A program made the position numbers and the translations under genes. Below are positions 1 to 8,714 of a DNA stretch of 64,000 bases, piece by piece. A model generated the notes under the pieces. The model saw nothing but the letters and a program-made list of their open reading frames with translations, did not search any database and was not told the DNA's origin. The stretch is from Algoriphagus taiwanensis (GTDB lineage: Bacteria > Bacteroidota > Bacteroidia > Cytophagales > Cyclobacteriaceae), in the NCBI RefSeq assembly GCF_036245645.1, contig NZ_BTPE01000015.1, positions 1 to 64,000 of the forward strand, read 5' to 3'. How positions within the stretch are numbered: the stretch's first letter is position 1; each line of letters opens with the position of its first letter.

Positions 1-39
1 CTATTTTTGACCACATTACCTTCAAATCAAAGATTAAGA

Positions 40-67
40 AAAAAGCACGTGGGAAGACGTGCTTTTT
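40..67 (-). terminator. Terminator downstream of lipA
   Basis: An 11-bp perfect inverted repeat (AAAAAGCACGT at 40-50 and ACGTGCTTTTT at 57-67) has a 6-nt loop. Both arms end in A/T runs, so it can terminate on either strand. It lies 7 bp past the lipA stop codon, and any plus-strand gene left of the window could share it. Confidence 0.8.
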
Positions 68-73
68 GATTTT

Positions 74-952
74 TTATACATGAACATGCCGCTCTGCATG
101 GTAGGAGGATCGGACAAGCGGACCGGACTCTACGTACTTTAGTCCTCTTCTTAGCCCTTCTTCTTTGTAATGTGCAAATAGATCCGGATGAATGAATTCT
201 GCTACTTCGATATGTCTTTTGGTAGGCTGTAGGTATTGACCTAGCGTGAGAATATCACATCCGTTTTCTACCAAGTCATCCATGGCTTTGTAGACTTCTT
301 CCTTGGTCTCACCCAGTCCTAGCATAATTCCGGTTTTGGTTCTTTTTCCGTAGGCTTTGGTGAGTTTGATTTGCTCGAGAGAGCGGTCGTATTTGGCTTG
401 GGGTCTGACCATTCTATAAAGTCGGCCTACGGTTTCCATATTATGGGAAACTACTTCCTGACCTCCTTCGATCATTCTGTAAAGAGCATCCCAATTTCCT
501 TTTACATCAGGAATGAGCGTTTCAATGGTCGTAGCAGGAGACAATTCCTTGGTCAATACCACGGTTTGATACCAAATCTCAGCTCCCCGATCTTTGAGTT
601 CATCACGGTTTACCGATGTGATTACTGCATGTTTTACACCCATCAATTGGATGGCTTCAGCGACTCTTCTCGGCTCGTCAGTGTCATATTCATTAGGTCG
701 GCCAGTGGCCACTGCGCAGAAAGAGCAGGATCGGGTACACACATTACCCAAAATCATAAATGTAGCAGTGCCGGCTCCCCAGCATTCGCCCATATTGGGA
801 CAGTTGCCACTTTCACAGATGGTATGCAGCTTATGCTGATCTACCAGTTTTCTTACTTTGGCATATTCCTTTCCTACAGGTAGCTTCACCCTCAGCCAGT
901 CGGGCTTTTTTCTTTTGGTTGCTTCCTCGGAAATTACAGGTAATTCAATCAT
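74..952 (-). CDS. lipA: Lipoyl synthase LipA
   Basis: Radical-SAM enzyme that inserts two sulfur atoms into protein-bound octanoyl groups to make the lipoyl cofactor of 2-oxoacid dehydrogenases and the glycine cleavage system; it acts in the cytoplasm. Both iron-sulfur motifs are visible: the auxiliary cluster cysteines C46, C51 and C57 (CxxxxCxxxxxC) and the radical-SAM cluster cysteines C72, C76 and C79 (CxxxCxxC). The conserved RSSY tail motif, which carries the serine ligand of the auxiliary cluster, is near the C-terminus. At 292 residues the length is normal. It is a single-gene unit with its own terminator and a well-placed promoter in the short gap behind the next gene. Confidence 0.97.
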   Translation of the reverse strand: MIELPVISEEATKRKKPDWLRVKLPVGKEYAKVRKLVDQHKLHTICESGNCPNMGECWGAGTATFMILGNVCTRSCSFCAVATGRPNEYDTDEPRRVAEAIQLMGVKHAVITSVNRDELKDRGAEIWYQTVVLTKELSPATTIETLIPDVKGNWDALYRMIEGGQEVVSHNMETVGRLYRMVRPQAKYDRSLEQIKLTKAYGKRTKTGIMLGLGETKEEVYKAMDDLVENGCDILTLGQYLQPTKRHIEVAEFIHPDLFAHYKEEGLRRGLKYVESGPLVRSSYHAERHVHV

Positions 953-969
953 GTCGGGGAAATTTGGTA

Positions 970-1000
970 CAAAGGTAATTCAGGACATCACAAATGCCAA
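970..1000 (-). promoter_or_regulatory. Promoter of lipA
   Basis: On the minus strand TACCTTTG (970-977) fits the Bacteroidota -7 element TAnnTTTG, and a TTG (998-1000) lies 20 bp upstream, as expected for the -33 element. It fills the 48-bp gap between the neighbouring stop codon and the lipA start, which supports the 952 start. Confidence 0.6.
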
Positions 1001-1729
1001 TCACTTCCTGAATCCGTAATAAAAGGTGAAGTAGGCAGATTGGAAAATCTGATTGTTTTCAGCAGTCGGGATCAGGGGGATTTCTTTGCTATAACCCTCA
1101 AGCATGTAGCCCAGTTCCAATCCCGTGGCACTACTTCGGAATACTCCAAATTCAAACATCAAAGCAGCCTTGACATGGGCTCCAATGGCTAATTCAGATT
1201 CTCCAAGACCTTGGAAAAGTCGCCCGGTTCCTAAGATGTTAAATCTACTTTGGTGGACTTCAGGGTCGTATTGCTCAGTTACTGTTTCCAGTCGATTCAA
1301 AGCATATTCGATGTAATAGGGAGCGATCAGCCCCAAGCTGGGACCTACGGCCGCCAAAGCGGAAACCTGAACTCCCTGGTTGGGTGCTTTTTTAAATAAG
1401 ACCACCTCTCGGCCATAGTGCGGTCTGATTGCGTAGAGGTAATTGGATTTTCCGAAAATATAACTATTGCCCAATACGGTATTGTATCGGGTTTCTTTTT
1501 GATTCTTTACATTGGATAGTTCTACTCCCCAAAAGGAAAACTGACTGTCATCTATCCGAGTCCCGGCTTTAAAAACAAATCCTCCGATCAGTCCTCCGTT
1601 GGTGTTTTTATTCAAACCAAAAAGATATTCCTTGTCGTATTCATAATTTCCCACGTCATCTCTTTGGGCATAGGCCGCATTTAGGTTCAGTAAGGAAAAG
1701 ATAAAAAGGAGGATAGGGAGTTTTCGCAT
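1001..1729 (-). CDS. Putative outer-membrane beta-barrel protein
   Basis: Unrecognised exported protein of 242 residues. Residues 1-21 form a signal peptide (basic start, hydrophobic core, AYAQ cleavage region). The rest is rich in alternating hydrophobic and polar stretches with Gly and aromatic residues and ends in a strand-like segment YFTFYYGFRK, as in small outer-membrane barrels. No catalytic motif is visible. It stands alone on the minus strand, divergent from the serine dehydratase gene. Its role is unknown; a porin-like or surface structural protein is the best guess. Confidence 0.6.
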   Translation of the reverse strand: MRKLPILLFIFSLLNLNAAYAQRDDVGNYEYDKEYLFGLNKNTNGGLIGGFVFKAGTRIDDSQFSFWGVELSNVKNQKETRYNTVLGNSYIFGKSNYLYAIRPHYGREVVLFKKAPNQGVQVSALAAVGPSLGLIAPYYIEYALNRLETVTEQYDPEVHQSRFNILGTGRLFQGLGESELAIGAHVKAALMFEFGVFRSSATGLELGYMLEGYSKEIPLIPTAENNQIFQSAYFTFYYGFRK

Positions 1730-1764
1730 TTGTTCTCGCGGATTTTGCCTACGTTTTAGAGGTA

Positions 1765-1799
1765 TTTAACTCGAAATTAAAAGTAAGAGTTTAACTCGA
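1765..1799. repeat. Direct repeat TTTAACTCGA in a divergent promoter region
   Basis: Two identical 10-bp copies (1765-1774 and 1790-1799) start 25 bp apart in the 209-bp gap between the divergent genes at 1729 and 1939. The position suits a regulator-binding site, but no regulator gene is adjacent. Nothing else is evident in this gap. Confidence 0.35.
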
Positions 1800-1938
1800 G
1801 GATAAAAAGATGGTTTTTGATCCAGCTATTGATTCTTCTTTTTCAAAAAGTGAAGAAAAATTTTCAAATCACCTCCATCAGAGGATTAAAACCGATATTT
1901 GAACAAAAGAATATTAAACCCAAATAAATCGATCCACG

Positions 1939-2847
1939 ATGTGCTATTTATTCGAAAGTTTTAAAGGCTGGAAAGGCTATTGTGAAGAAAGGCAGGTCTC
2001 TTTGGTCCAATCTGTCATAGAATATGAGATTGAGCAAAAGAATTCTTCTGAAGAAAGAATCAAATCGGGACTGGCAGAGGCATATAGGGTCATGAAAGAG
2101 GCCGTGACTACCGGGTTGACAGAAGACATGACCTCCCGGTCAGGAATGATCGCCAATGGAGCCAAAAAGGTATTTAATCACCCCTTGGCAGTATTGTCTC
2201 CAGAGTTTCAGCAATTGATTTCCAGGGCATTGGCTGCCAAAGAGGTGAATTCCTGCATGGGTAGGGTAGTGGCTGCCCCTACGGCTGGAGCATCAGGGAT
2301 TCTTCCTGGTGCACTGGTGACTCTACAGGAAATTCATGGGTTGAGCGATGAAAAGATTATTGAAGGCCTGCTGGTTGGAGCCGGAATAGCCTTGATTATT
2401 GAGGAGAAGGCTAGCTTGGCAGGTGCTGTTGGTGGCTGTCAGGCCGAGACAGGCTCGGCTGCTGCAATGGCTGCCGGAGCAATTGTTTATTGCCTTGAAG
2501 GTACTACGGATCAAATTTTCAACGCGGTGGCAATCACCATTCAATGTATGCTAGGCTTGGTATGTGACCCTGTGGCCGGCTTGGTGGAGGTGCCCTGCGT
2601 AGTTCGAAATGCAAGCGCTGCTTCCATTGCTTTTAGTTCGGCCCAGATAGCCATAGCTAATGTTGGATCTGTAATTCCAGTGGATGAATGTATAGAAGCA
2701 ATGGGAGAGATAGGAGCTTCCATGGAAAGTCGCTATAAGGAAACGGCTTTGGGAGGCCTAGCAGCTACTTTGACAGGTCAGGAAATCTCAAATCGAATCC
2801 TAATTCAGGATATTGAGATCCTTCCAGACGAAACCTTACCCGATTAA
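1939..2847 (+). CDS. sdaAA: L-serine ammonia-lyase, iron-sulfur type, alpha chain
   Basis: Converts L-serine to pyruvate and ammonia using a [4Fe-4S] cluster. The 302 residues match the alpha chain of the two-subunit (Bacillus-type) enzyme over its whole length. Visible family motifs are PTAGASGILPG, GGCQAETGSAAAMAAGA, and the cysteine signature CMLGLVCDPVAGLVEVPC, whose cysteines are expected cluster ligands. The beta chain, which carries the other domain and is needed for activity in two-subunit enzymes, is not in this window. The start is supported by an N-terminal segment (FKGWKGYCEE) of the kind seen before the core. Its last 12 bp overlap the convergent membrane-protein gene. Confidence 0.9.
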   Translation: MCYLFESFKGWKGYCEERQVSLVQSVIEYEIEQKNSSEERIKSGLAEAYRVMKEAVTTGLTEDMTSRSGMIANGAKKVFNHPLAVLSPEFQQLISRALAAKEVNSCMGRVVAAPTAGASGILPGALVTLQEIHGLSDEKIIEGLLVGAGIALIIEEKASLAGAVGGCQAETGSAAAMAAGAIVYCLEGTTDQIFNAVAITIQCMLGLVCDPVAGLVEVPCVVRNASAASIAFSSAQIAIANVGSVIPVDECIEAMGEIGASMESRYKETALGGLAATLTGQEISNRILIQDIEILPDETLPD

Positions 2848-3294
2848 ATTTTGAAAGAAGGGAATGGACAAAATCTGTTCTATGGTTAAGCTAAAAAAGC
2901 AAGCCCAAAATAGCCCACTGATGAACATATAGAGAAAAATCTTCCTTTTTTGGGTGCCAAAGGAAACCAATATCAATGTGCCTCCAATCGGGGTAAGTAG
3001 GAGTGGGGTCAAAAAGGCAATTCCGATAATTCCTGATTTTTGCCATACCTGAACAATCCTTCTTGATCGCTTACTGAATATTGGTCGCTTTTTTATAAGG
3101 TGTTTTTCAACCAATTTTTTTATCTCTGTTCCTATGAAAGTGAAGATGAACACGCTGGTCATCATTCCAGCTATGGTGACAAATACAGTTTCAAAAAAGG
3201 AATAACCAGCTGCATACCCCAAAACTGGGCCACTGATAAATTTGAAGAGACTCAGTACATAAATTCCAAAAAATGTAATCAAGGCTTCACTCAT
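2836..3294 (-). CDS. Small multi-spanning membrane protein
   Basis: Unrecognised membrane protein of 152 residues with about four hydrophobic segments and a basic cytoplasmic stretch (KHLIKKRPIFSKRSRR) in the middle. The start at 3294 is preferred over 3324 because its ATG overlaps the stop codon of the antiporter gene as ATGA, implying translational coupling. It therefore belongs to an operon upp-antiporter-this gene. It could assist the antiporter or belong to a small-transporter family, but no diagnostic motif is visible. Confidence 0.65.
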   Translation of the reverse strand: MSEALITFFGIYVLSLFKFISGPVLGYAAGYSFFETVFVTIAGMMTSVFIFTFIGTEIKKLVEKHLIKKRPIFSKRSRRIVQVWQKSGIIGIAFLTPLLLTPIGGTLILVSFGTQKRKIFLYMFISGLFWACFFSLTIEQILSIPFFQNLIG

Positions 3295-4232
3295 ATCAAA
3301 AAGAAGATGTATGCTATGTAGCAAGCCAATAAAACCAACCCTTCAAAGTAGGAAATCTTCATTTTGGTTTTCATCAATGGGAAAAGAATGGCTGAGAATC
3401 CAATCATCCAAAGAAAATCAGAACTCAGAAATGCATCTGAGACTCCGATAGGCTTGATAATGGCTGTAAGTCCAATAATCGATAGGATATTGAGAATATT
3501 ACTGCCCAGGATATTTCCCAAAGCCAAGTCTGTTTTTTTGGAAAGTGCCGCAAGGATGGAAGTAATCAATTCAGGTAAGCTGGTCCCAATGGCGATTACT
3601 GTTACCCCGATCACTCTTTCTGAGATGCCAAATTCCCGTGAAATTAGGACTGCATTTTCTACCAAAAGCTCTGAGCCGAAATAAAGCCCTACAATGCCTG
3701 CCAGAAAAAGCCCCACAGATGCCAGCCAAGAATAGCTTTTTACTTCTTCCAATTCTTCATCGGCTTCTTTCACTCCTTCTTTGATTCCTGAGCCAAGATT
3801 CCGGAAAAGATAGGCGTTGAAAGCGATAAAACTCCCAAAAAGTAAAATGCCTTCCCAAAGCCCAATCTGACCGTTTAGGCTTAGCAAATAAAAAACTACC
3901 GTGACAATCATCATCAAGGTATAATCAAATCTCAGATGTTGGCGGGAAATCAAAATGGGATAAAATAGACCACTGAGTCCCAATACAAGCCCGATATTTG
4001 CAATATTTGAACCGACCACGTTGCCTATTGAAATATCAGCGTTACCCTTTAGTGCAGCATTTATGCTCACTAGGAGTTCAGGGGCAGAAGTGCCAAATGA
4101 AACAATTGTCAGCCCAATCAGGCCTGCAGATAGGCCAAGTTTGAGAGCTATGGAGGATGCACCGTCTACAAGGAATTTTCCACCAAGCAATAAGATAACA
4201 AGCCCTAAAATGAGGAATAAATAAGGAGTCAT
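3291..4232 (-). CDS. CaCA-family sodium/calcium exchanger
   Basis: Inner-membrane cation antiporter of 313 residues, with two inverted halves of about five helices. Each half carries an alpha-repeat: SFGTSAPELLVSI followed by GNVVGSNIANIGLVLG in the first, and AIGTSLPELITSI followed by GNILGSNILNILSIIG in the second. The acidic residues in the G-T-S-x-P-E-L motifs bind the cation. A central acidic loop (DEELEEVKS) separates the halves. The family exchanges Na+ for Ca2+ (YrbG-type in bacteria); the ion used here is inferred. It starts 3 bp after the upp stop and is coupled to the next gene by ATGA. Confidence 0.9.
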   Translation of the reverse strand: MTPYLFLILGLVILLLGGKFLVDGASSIALKLGLSAGLIGLTIVSFGTSAPELLVSINAALKGNADISIGNVVGSNIANIGLVLGLSGLFYPILISRQHLRFDYTLMMIVTVVFYLLSLNGQIGLWEGILLFGSFIAFNAYLFRNLGSGIKEGVKEADEELEEVKSYSWLASVGLFLAGIVGLYFGSELLVENAVLISREFGISERVIGVTVIAIGTSLPELITSILAALSKKTDLALGNILGSNILNILSIIGLTAIIKPIGVSDAFLSSDFLWMIGFSAILFPLMKTKMKISYFEGLVLLACYIAYIFFLI

Positions 4233-4235
4233 AGA

Positions 4236-4874
4236 TTAAAGTTTTGGTCCAAAAGCCAAGTCTCCTGCATCACCAAGGCCTGGAACAATGTAGGATTTGG
4301 AGTTGAGTTTTTCATCTATGGCCCCAATCCAAAGTGAATGGGGGATTTTCAGATTTTCTTTAATAAACTGGACTCCCTCAGGTGCTGCAATAACTGCCGC
4401 AATGTGAATTATTTTTGGCGTTCCGTGCTGCAGTAGTGTTTCTATTGATTTCAGGAATGATTTTCCAGTTGCAAGCATGGGGTCGGCTAGGATCACGGTT
4501 TTCCCTTCAAGTGATGGAGAGGCGTGGTAGCCCAAGTTTATTTTGACATCCTCGCCTTCCTCTCTAAATGCTCCAATAAAGCCGCTTTCTGCATGGTCAA
4601 AGAAATTCAGAAATCCTTGATAAAAAGGAAGTGAGGCCCTCAGAACAGCAAATATCACTGGCTTTTCTTCTGGGATTCTGGCAAGTATTGGAGAAAGAGG
4701 GGTCTGAATGGTTTTCTCAGAAAATTGCAAGGTTTTAGAAATTTCGTATGCCAAAATTTCACCTAGACGTTCCAGATTTTTCCTAAACCTCAAGCTGTCT
4801 TTTTGAATCTCAATATCTCTAAGCTCGGTGAGAAACCGATTGGCAATGGAAGGAGTATCGGTTAGTTGAAACAT
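4236..4874 (-). CDS. upp: Uracil phosphoribosyltransferase
   Basis: Pyrimidine salvage enzyme joining uracil and PRPP to UMP. The PRPP loop VILADPMLATGKS is present about residue 126, and the C-terminal uracil-binding motif PGLGDAGDLAFG is intact. The 212 residues match the family. It heads an operon with the antiporter and small membrane-protein genes, and a terminator for the upstream OmpA gene sits just before its start. Confidence 0.93.
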   Translation of the reverse strand: MFQLTDTPSIANRFLTELRDIEIQKDSLRFRKNLERLGEILAYEISKTLQFSEKTIQTPLSPILARIPEEKPVIFAVLRASLPFYQGFLNFFDHAESGFIGAFREEGEDVKINLGYHASPSLEGKTVILADPMLATGKSFLKSIETLLQHGTPKIIHIAAVIAAPEGVQFIKENLKIPHSLWIGAIDEKLNSKSYIVPGLGDAGDLAFGPKL

Positions 4875-4892
4875 GCAGCTAATTTACAAGAA

Positions 4893-4918
4893 AAAACCCG
4901 GCTTAGAATCCGGGTTTT
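4893..4918 (-). terminator. Terminator of the first OmpA gene
   Basis: Nine-bp stem AAAACCCGG / CCGGGTTTT with an 8-nt loop and A/T runs on both sides, between the OmpA-family stop (4924) and the upp start (4874). Confidence 0.8.
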
Positions 4919-4923
4919 GCTTG

Positions 4924-6216
4924 TCATTTTATTTCAAAAGAAACTTTCCTTGCCAATTGCCTTGCATCTGAAGACCCTTTATCTACACTGGTGTCTTCCC
5001 CATACCCTTTATAAGTAAGTCTGGAAGGATCTATTCCTGAAGCCACAAGGATATCATATACGGATTTCGCTCTCTTTTCTGAAAGATTAATGTTGTAGTC
5101 TTCAGGTCCCAATTCGTCAGCATACCCCTTGATTTCAATGCCAATGGTAGGATTCTTCTTAAGGAAGTTGCTAACATAGGCCAAGGTATTATTAGAGAAG
5201 GACAAAGGTGTGGCGCTGTCAAATGCAAAATAGACTCCCACATATCCTTCTTGTATAGACTTTTTCAAGTAATCTTCCTGTTCTTTGATTTCTTCTAGAG
5301 GACATCCATTATTGGCTCCAGGGCCAGGAAGAAAAGGACAGGCATCTTGATGATCAGCTATTCCGTCATTGTCAGAGTCCAAAGTGATTCCGGCGAAGGA
5401 AACATGAGCGCCTACAGGGGTATTTGGTTCTTTATCCAAATAATCTGGAACACCATCTCCATCAGAGTCCTTCAGCATATCCATGATAGAATTGACCTCA
5501 GAAGCTAATTCTTCTTTTGTAGCGTATTTATCGCTAGCAATATACCAGTCTGCATGCTGCTCTGCCCCTCCTAAATAGAAGGCTAAGCCTAATGTACCTG
5601 TCCACCATCCACCCGGAGCGTGTACAAAGGGATTAGTAGGGGGATTAGGTATGAATGGGGCGTTGTACCTATTGCCATCAAAAGTGTAGGTTTGTCTGCC
5701 ATTATGAATATAGGTGATGTCACCGGTCAGAGCGATCTTGTTCGTCAGCTTGAATTGCCCAGTAACACCTGTAATTATATTGTAGACATAATCAGGCTCT
5801 TGATTAAATACAGTTTCCTCAAAAGTCAATCTTCCGAATCCGGCTCCAAAATGACCTAGCATACCCAGCCTCGGACTTAATTTTTCAAAGTTTAGCATTC
5901 GGCCCCAGTTCATTACCATTTGGGCGTTCACTCTGATATAGTCAGTTGAAAATTCAGGACTTTCACCTTTTGCTTCGTTAAAAGTGCCAAATCCGAAATC
6001 TCCCTTAAACCCAAAATATTCATTTAGCATATATCGAGCTCCAATATCTGCATGACCAATATTTAGAGTAGGAGAAAAATAATCAGGAGATAATGGGCCC
6101 ATTGATTTGTTAAAACCTCCGCTAACCTCTAGTGACCAGCGATTAAAAGCTTTTTCTTGAGAATACAGGCTATTTGTTACTCCAAGTAGGAATAACATAG
6201 CAACAAACTTTTTCAT
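4924..6216 (-). CDS. OmpA-family protein with TSP type-3 repeats (copy 1)
   Basis: Outer-membrane protein of 430 residues that probably anchors the envelope to peptidoglycan. Order: signal peptide (1-19), N-terminal barrel (about 20-215), two calcium-binding thrombospondin type-3 repeats (DSDGDGVPDYLDKEP and DSDNDGIADHQDACP, about 248-290), then an OmpA C-terminal domain (about 310-430) with the binding motif GYADELGPEDYNINLSEKRA. It is a tandem paralogue of the next gene, nearly the same length and collinear. It has its own promoter and terminator, so the two copies can be expressed independently. Confidence 0.92.
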   Translation of the reverse strand: MKKFVAMLFLLGVTNSLYSQEKAFNRWSLEVSGGFNKSMGPLSPDYFSPTLNIGHADIGARYMLNEYFGFKGDFGFGTFNEAKGESPEFSTDYIRVNAQMVMNWGRMLNFEKLSPRLGMLGHFGAGFGRLTFEETVFNQEPDYVYNIITGVTGQFKLTNKIALTGDITYIHNGRQTYTFDGNRYNAPFIPNPPTNPFVHAPGGWWTGTLGLAFYLGGAEQHADWYIASDKYATKEELASEVNSIMDMLKDSDGDGVPDYLDKEPNTPVGAHVSFAGITLDSDNDGIADHQDACPFLPGPGANNGCPLEEIKEQEDYLKKSIQEGYVGVYFAFDSATPLSFSNNTLAYVSNFLKKNPTIGIEIKGYADELGPEDYNINLSEKRAKSVYDILVASGIDPSRLTYKGYGEDTSVDKGSSDARQLARKVSFEIK

Positions 6217-6247
6217 TGGATGATTTAGGGTGTTTAGAATGACACTT

Positions 6248-6276
6248 CAAAAGTAGAAAAACTTTTTATTCTCCAA
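6248..6276 (-). promoter_or_regulatory. Promoter of OmpA copy 1
   Basis: Minus-strand TACTTTTG (6248-6255) with TTG (6274-6276) 18 bp upstream matches the Bacteroidota consensus exactly. The 18-bp spacing is the same as at the paralogue. Confidence 0.65.
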
Positions 6277-6286
6277 GTATGGATAA

Positions 6287-6320
6287 AAAAAAAGCCTGAC
6301 TTCAGAGTCAGGCTTTTTTT
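6287..6320 (-). terminator. Terminator of OmpA copy 2
   Basis: Fourteen-bp perfect stem (AAAAAAAGCCTGAC at 6287-6300, complement at 6307-6320) with a 6-nt loop, 13 bp past the stop of copy 2. Confidence 0.85.
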
Positions 6321-6333
6321 GGAGCATCAAAAT

Positions 6334-7620
6334 TTATTTCAATTCGAAGCTAGCTCTTCTTGCCATTTGACGTGCATCAGCAGATGCTTTGTCTACGCTT
6401 GTATCTTCTCCATATCCTTTGTAAGAAAGTCTGGAAGCATCAACACCAGAAGCAACCAACAGGTCATAAACTGCTTTTGCTCTTCTTTCAGAAAGCTTGA
6501 TGTTGTAGTCTTCTGGACCTAATTCATCAGCATATCCTTTTACTTCTACATTGACACCTGGGTTTCTCTTAAGGAAGTTAGAAACGTACTGAGCTGCACT
6601 TACAGAGTATCCTAGTGGCTTATCGCTGTCAAATGCATAGTATACATTTACGTATCCATCGTTGATCGCTTTTCTCATGTAGTCAATTTCCTCACGGATT
6701 TCTTCAACTGGACATCCGTTTGTAGAAGCAGGACCAGGAAGGAATGGACACTTGTCCAAGTGGTCAGGAGTTCCGTCACCGTCAGAATCCAAAGTCATAC
6801 CAGCAGCATTTACCCTAGCTCCAGCAGGAGTGTTTGGCTCTTTGTCCAAGTAATCAGGAACACCATCACCGTCAGAATCCTTCAACATATCCTTGATTCC
6901 GTTGATTTGAGTAGCCAATTCTTCTTTAGTGGCATATTTATCAGCTGCAATAAACCAGTCAGCATGCTGCTCTGCTTTGCCAAGGTAGAAGTTAAGACCA
7001 AGAGTACCAGTCCACCAAGTACCGTTAGCACCGTAGAAACCGTTGCTGATATCAGGTCTGATAGCTTCTGCACCGTCCCAAGTTACTGTCTGACGACCGT
7101 TGAGGATAGTGGAGATATCACCTACTAAAGCAACTCTTTCACTGATTTTGAATTGAGGAGTAATACCGAAGATTAGGGTATACACATTGTCGTCAAAATC
7201 ATTGAAGGCGTTAAGTTCTGGATTTACCAATCCAATACCCGCACCACCATGCATTAACAAACCGAATTTTCTGGTGAAAGACTCAAAGTTCATTACCCTA
7301 CCAATATTGGCAACACCTTGTAGATTCAATCTAAAATATTTGGTGTCAAAAGGTAAACTTTGGGAATCATTGCCCTGAGCTTCACGAACTGACCCAAAAC
7401 CATAATCTAGTTTAAGGCCAAATTTCTCATTGAACATGTAGCGAGCTCCGAACTCAATATGCCCAAGGTTGAGGGACGGAGAGAGGAAGTTTCTGTTGAG
7501 AGGGGCCATCGGCTTGTTGAAGCCGCCTCCTACTTCAAGAGAAAACTTGTTGAATTCCTGAGCATTGGCAGAAATTGCCATTGCACCAGCCATAATTGTT
7601 GAGAGTATGAGTTTTTTCAT
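6334..7620 (-). CDS. OmpA-family protein with TSP type-3 repeats (copy 2)
   Basis: Paralogue of the adjacent gene, 428 residues, with the same order: signal peptide (1-20, cleavage near ANAQ), barrel domain, two TSP3 repeats (DSDGDGVPDYLDKEP and DSDGDGTPDHLDKCP) and an OmpA domain with GYADELGPEDYNIKLSERRA. The C-terminal half is far better conserved between the copies than the barrel, which suggests the surface part has diverged while peptidoglycan binding was kept. A strong consensus promoter suggests abundant expression (inference). Confidence 0.92.
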   Translation of the reverse strand: MKKLILSTIMAGAMAISANAQEFNKFSLEVGGGFNKPMAPLNRNFLSPSLNLGHIEFGARYMFNEKFGLKLDYGFGSVREAQGNDSQSLPFDTKYFRLNLQGVANIGRVMNFESFTRKFGLLMHGGAGIGLVNPELNAFNDFDDNVYTLIFGITPQFKISERVALVGDISTILNGRQTVTWDGAEAIRPDISNGFYGANGTWWTGTLGLNFYLGKAEQHADWFIAADKYATKEELATQINGIKDMLKDSDGDGVPDYLDKEPNTPAGARVNAAGMTLDSDGDGTPDHLDKCPFLPGPASTNGCPVEEIREEIDYMRKAINDGYVNVYYAFDSDKPLGYSVSAAQYVSNFLKRNPGVNVEVKGYADELGPEDYNIKLSERRAKAVYDLLVASGVDASRLSYKGYGEDTSVDKASADARQMARRASFELK

Positions 7621-7672
7621 GAGAAAAAATTTTTTGTTCAGTTTTTATTTAAGTGATTGATGGATGCAGGGA

Positions 7673-7701
7673 CAAATTTATAAACTTTTAACTTATTGCA
7701 A
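7673..7701 (-). promoter_or_regulatory. Promoter of OmpA copy 2
   Basis: Minus-strand TAAATTTG (7673-7680) with TTG (7699-7701) 18 bp upstream fits the Bacteroidota promoter. The predicted leader is about 45 nt. Confidence 0.65.
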
Positions 7702-7796
7702 ATCTAGATGAAATATTTAAATCTCAATTATACCGAGTTAAATATCCCTCTAATTATCCGCAAATATTTCAATAATACAACATAATTAATGCCAAT

Positions 7797-8705
7797 ATGG
7801 AATTTTTAAAGCAGTTACTTGGCCTTTCTGGAGTCTCAGGAGATGAATCCTTGGTTTCCGATTGGCTTATTAAACAGATACTACAACGGATGGGTAGCTG
7901 GAAGGTTTGTCCCAAAATCTATTCTGGGGAAGATTTTCATGATGCGATTCTTTTGAAGTTTGGAGAGCCTCGTACAGCGGTTTTTGCGCATATTGATACC
8001 ATAGGATTTATGGTCAGATACAATAATCAACTAATTCCAATCGGCGGGCCAGAATTTATAGAAGGAACAAAGTTGGTAGGGAAAGATAGTTTAGGAGAGA
8101 TCAGATGTAAGCTCGCAGGTACAGAAGATGCCATGTTTTATGATTTTCCACGGGCAATTGAGCGAGGAACTCGCCTTACTTTTGAGCAAAACATCAGAAT
8201 CAGTTCTGGATTTATACAGGCGGCTTATTTGGACAATAGACTAGGTATATATAATGCATTTCGTCTTTGTGAAAACTTGGAAAACGGTTGGGTGGTTTTT
8301 TCTACTTACGAAGAACATGGCGGAGGAAGTATGCCATTTCTTTTGAAGTTTATACAGGAAACAGCTCCTATCAAGCAGGCACTAATTTCGGATATTACCT
8401 GGATTACTGAAGGGATTGAGCATCATCAGGGAGTTGTTATTTCTTTGAGAGATAAATTCATTCCTAGAAAGAAGTTTTTGGACCGTGTCTTGGCCTTGGC
8501 AGATCAAAGTAAAATCCCTTATCAGCTGGAGGTTGAAGCTTATGGAGGTAGTGATGGGAGGGAGGTCCAATTTTCACCCTATGCCATTGACTGGTGTTTT
8601 ATCGGAGCAGCAGAAGATCATGTCCATTCTCCTGACGAAAAAGTTTCTTTGGCTGATTTGGACGCCATGATTTCGATGTATGAATATTTAATGAAAGAGC
8701 TTTAA
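7797..8705 (+). CDS. M42-like metallo-aminopeptidase
   Basis: Probable cytoplasmic zinc- or cobalt-dependent aminopeptidase of 302 residues, short for family M42. Metal-ligand motifs can be followed in order: AHIDTIGFM (His/Asp), YLDNRLG (bridging Asp), EEHGGGSM (catalytic Glu and ligand Glu), ALISDITW (Asp) and AEDHVHSPDE (final His). The Glu-Glu motif is EEHG rather than the usual EEVG. Substrate is unknown; a related M20-type hydrolase cannot be excluded. It leads a plus-strand group with hpt (9 bp gap), adk and obgE. Confidence 0.82.
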   Translation: MEFLKQLLGLSGVSGDESLVSDWLIKQILQRMGSWKVCPKIYSGEDFHDAILLKFGEPRTAVFAHIDTIGFMVRYNNQLIPIGGPEFIEGTKLVGKDSLGEIRCKLAGTEDAMFYDFPRAIERGTRLTFEQNIRISSGFIQAAYLDNRLGIYNAFRLCENLENGWVVFSTYEEHGGGSMPFLLKFIQETAPIKQALISDITWITEGIEHHQGVVISLRDKFIPRKKFLDRVLALADQSKIPYQLEVEAYGGSDGREVQFSPYAIDWCFIGAAEDHVHSPDEKVSLADLDAMISMYEYLMKEL

Positions 8706-8714
8706 GCATAATCC

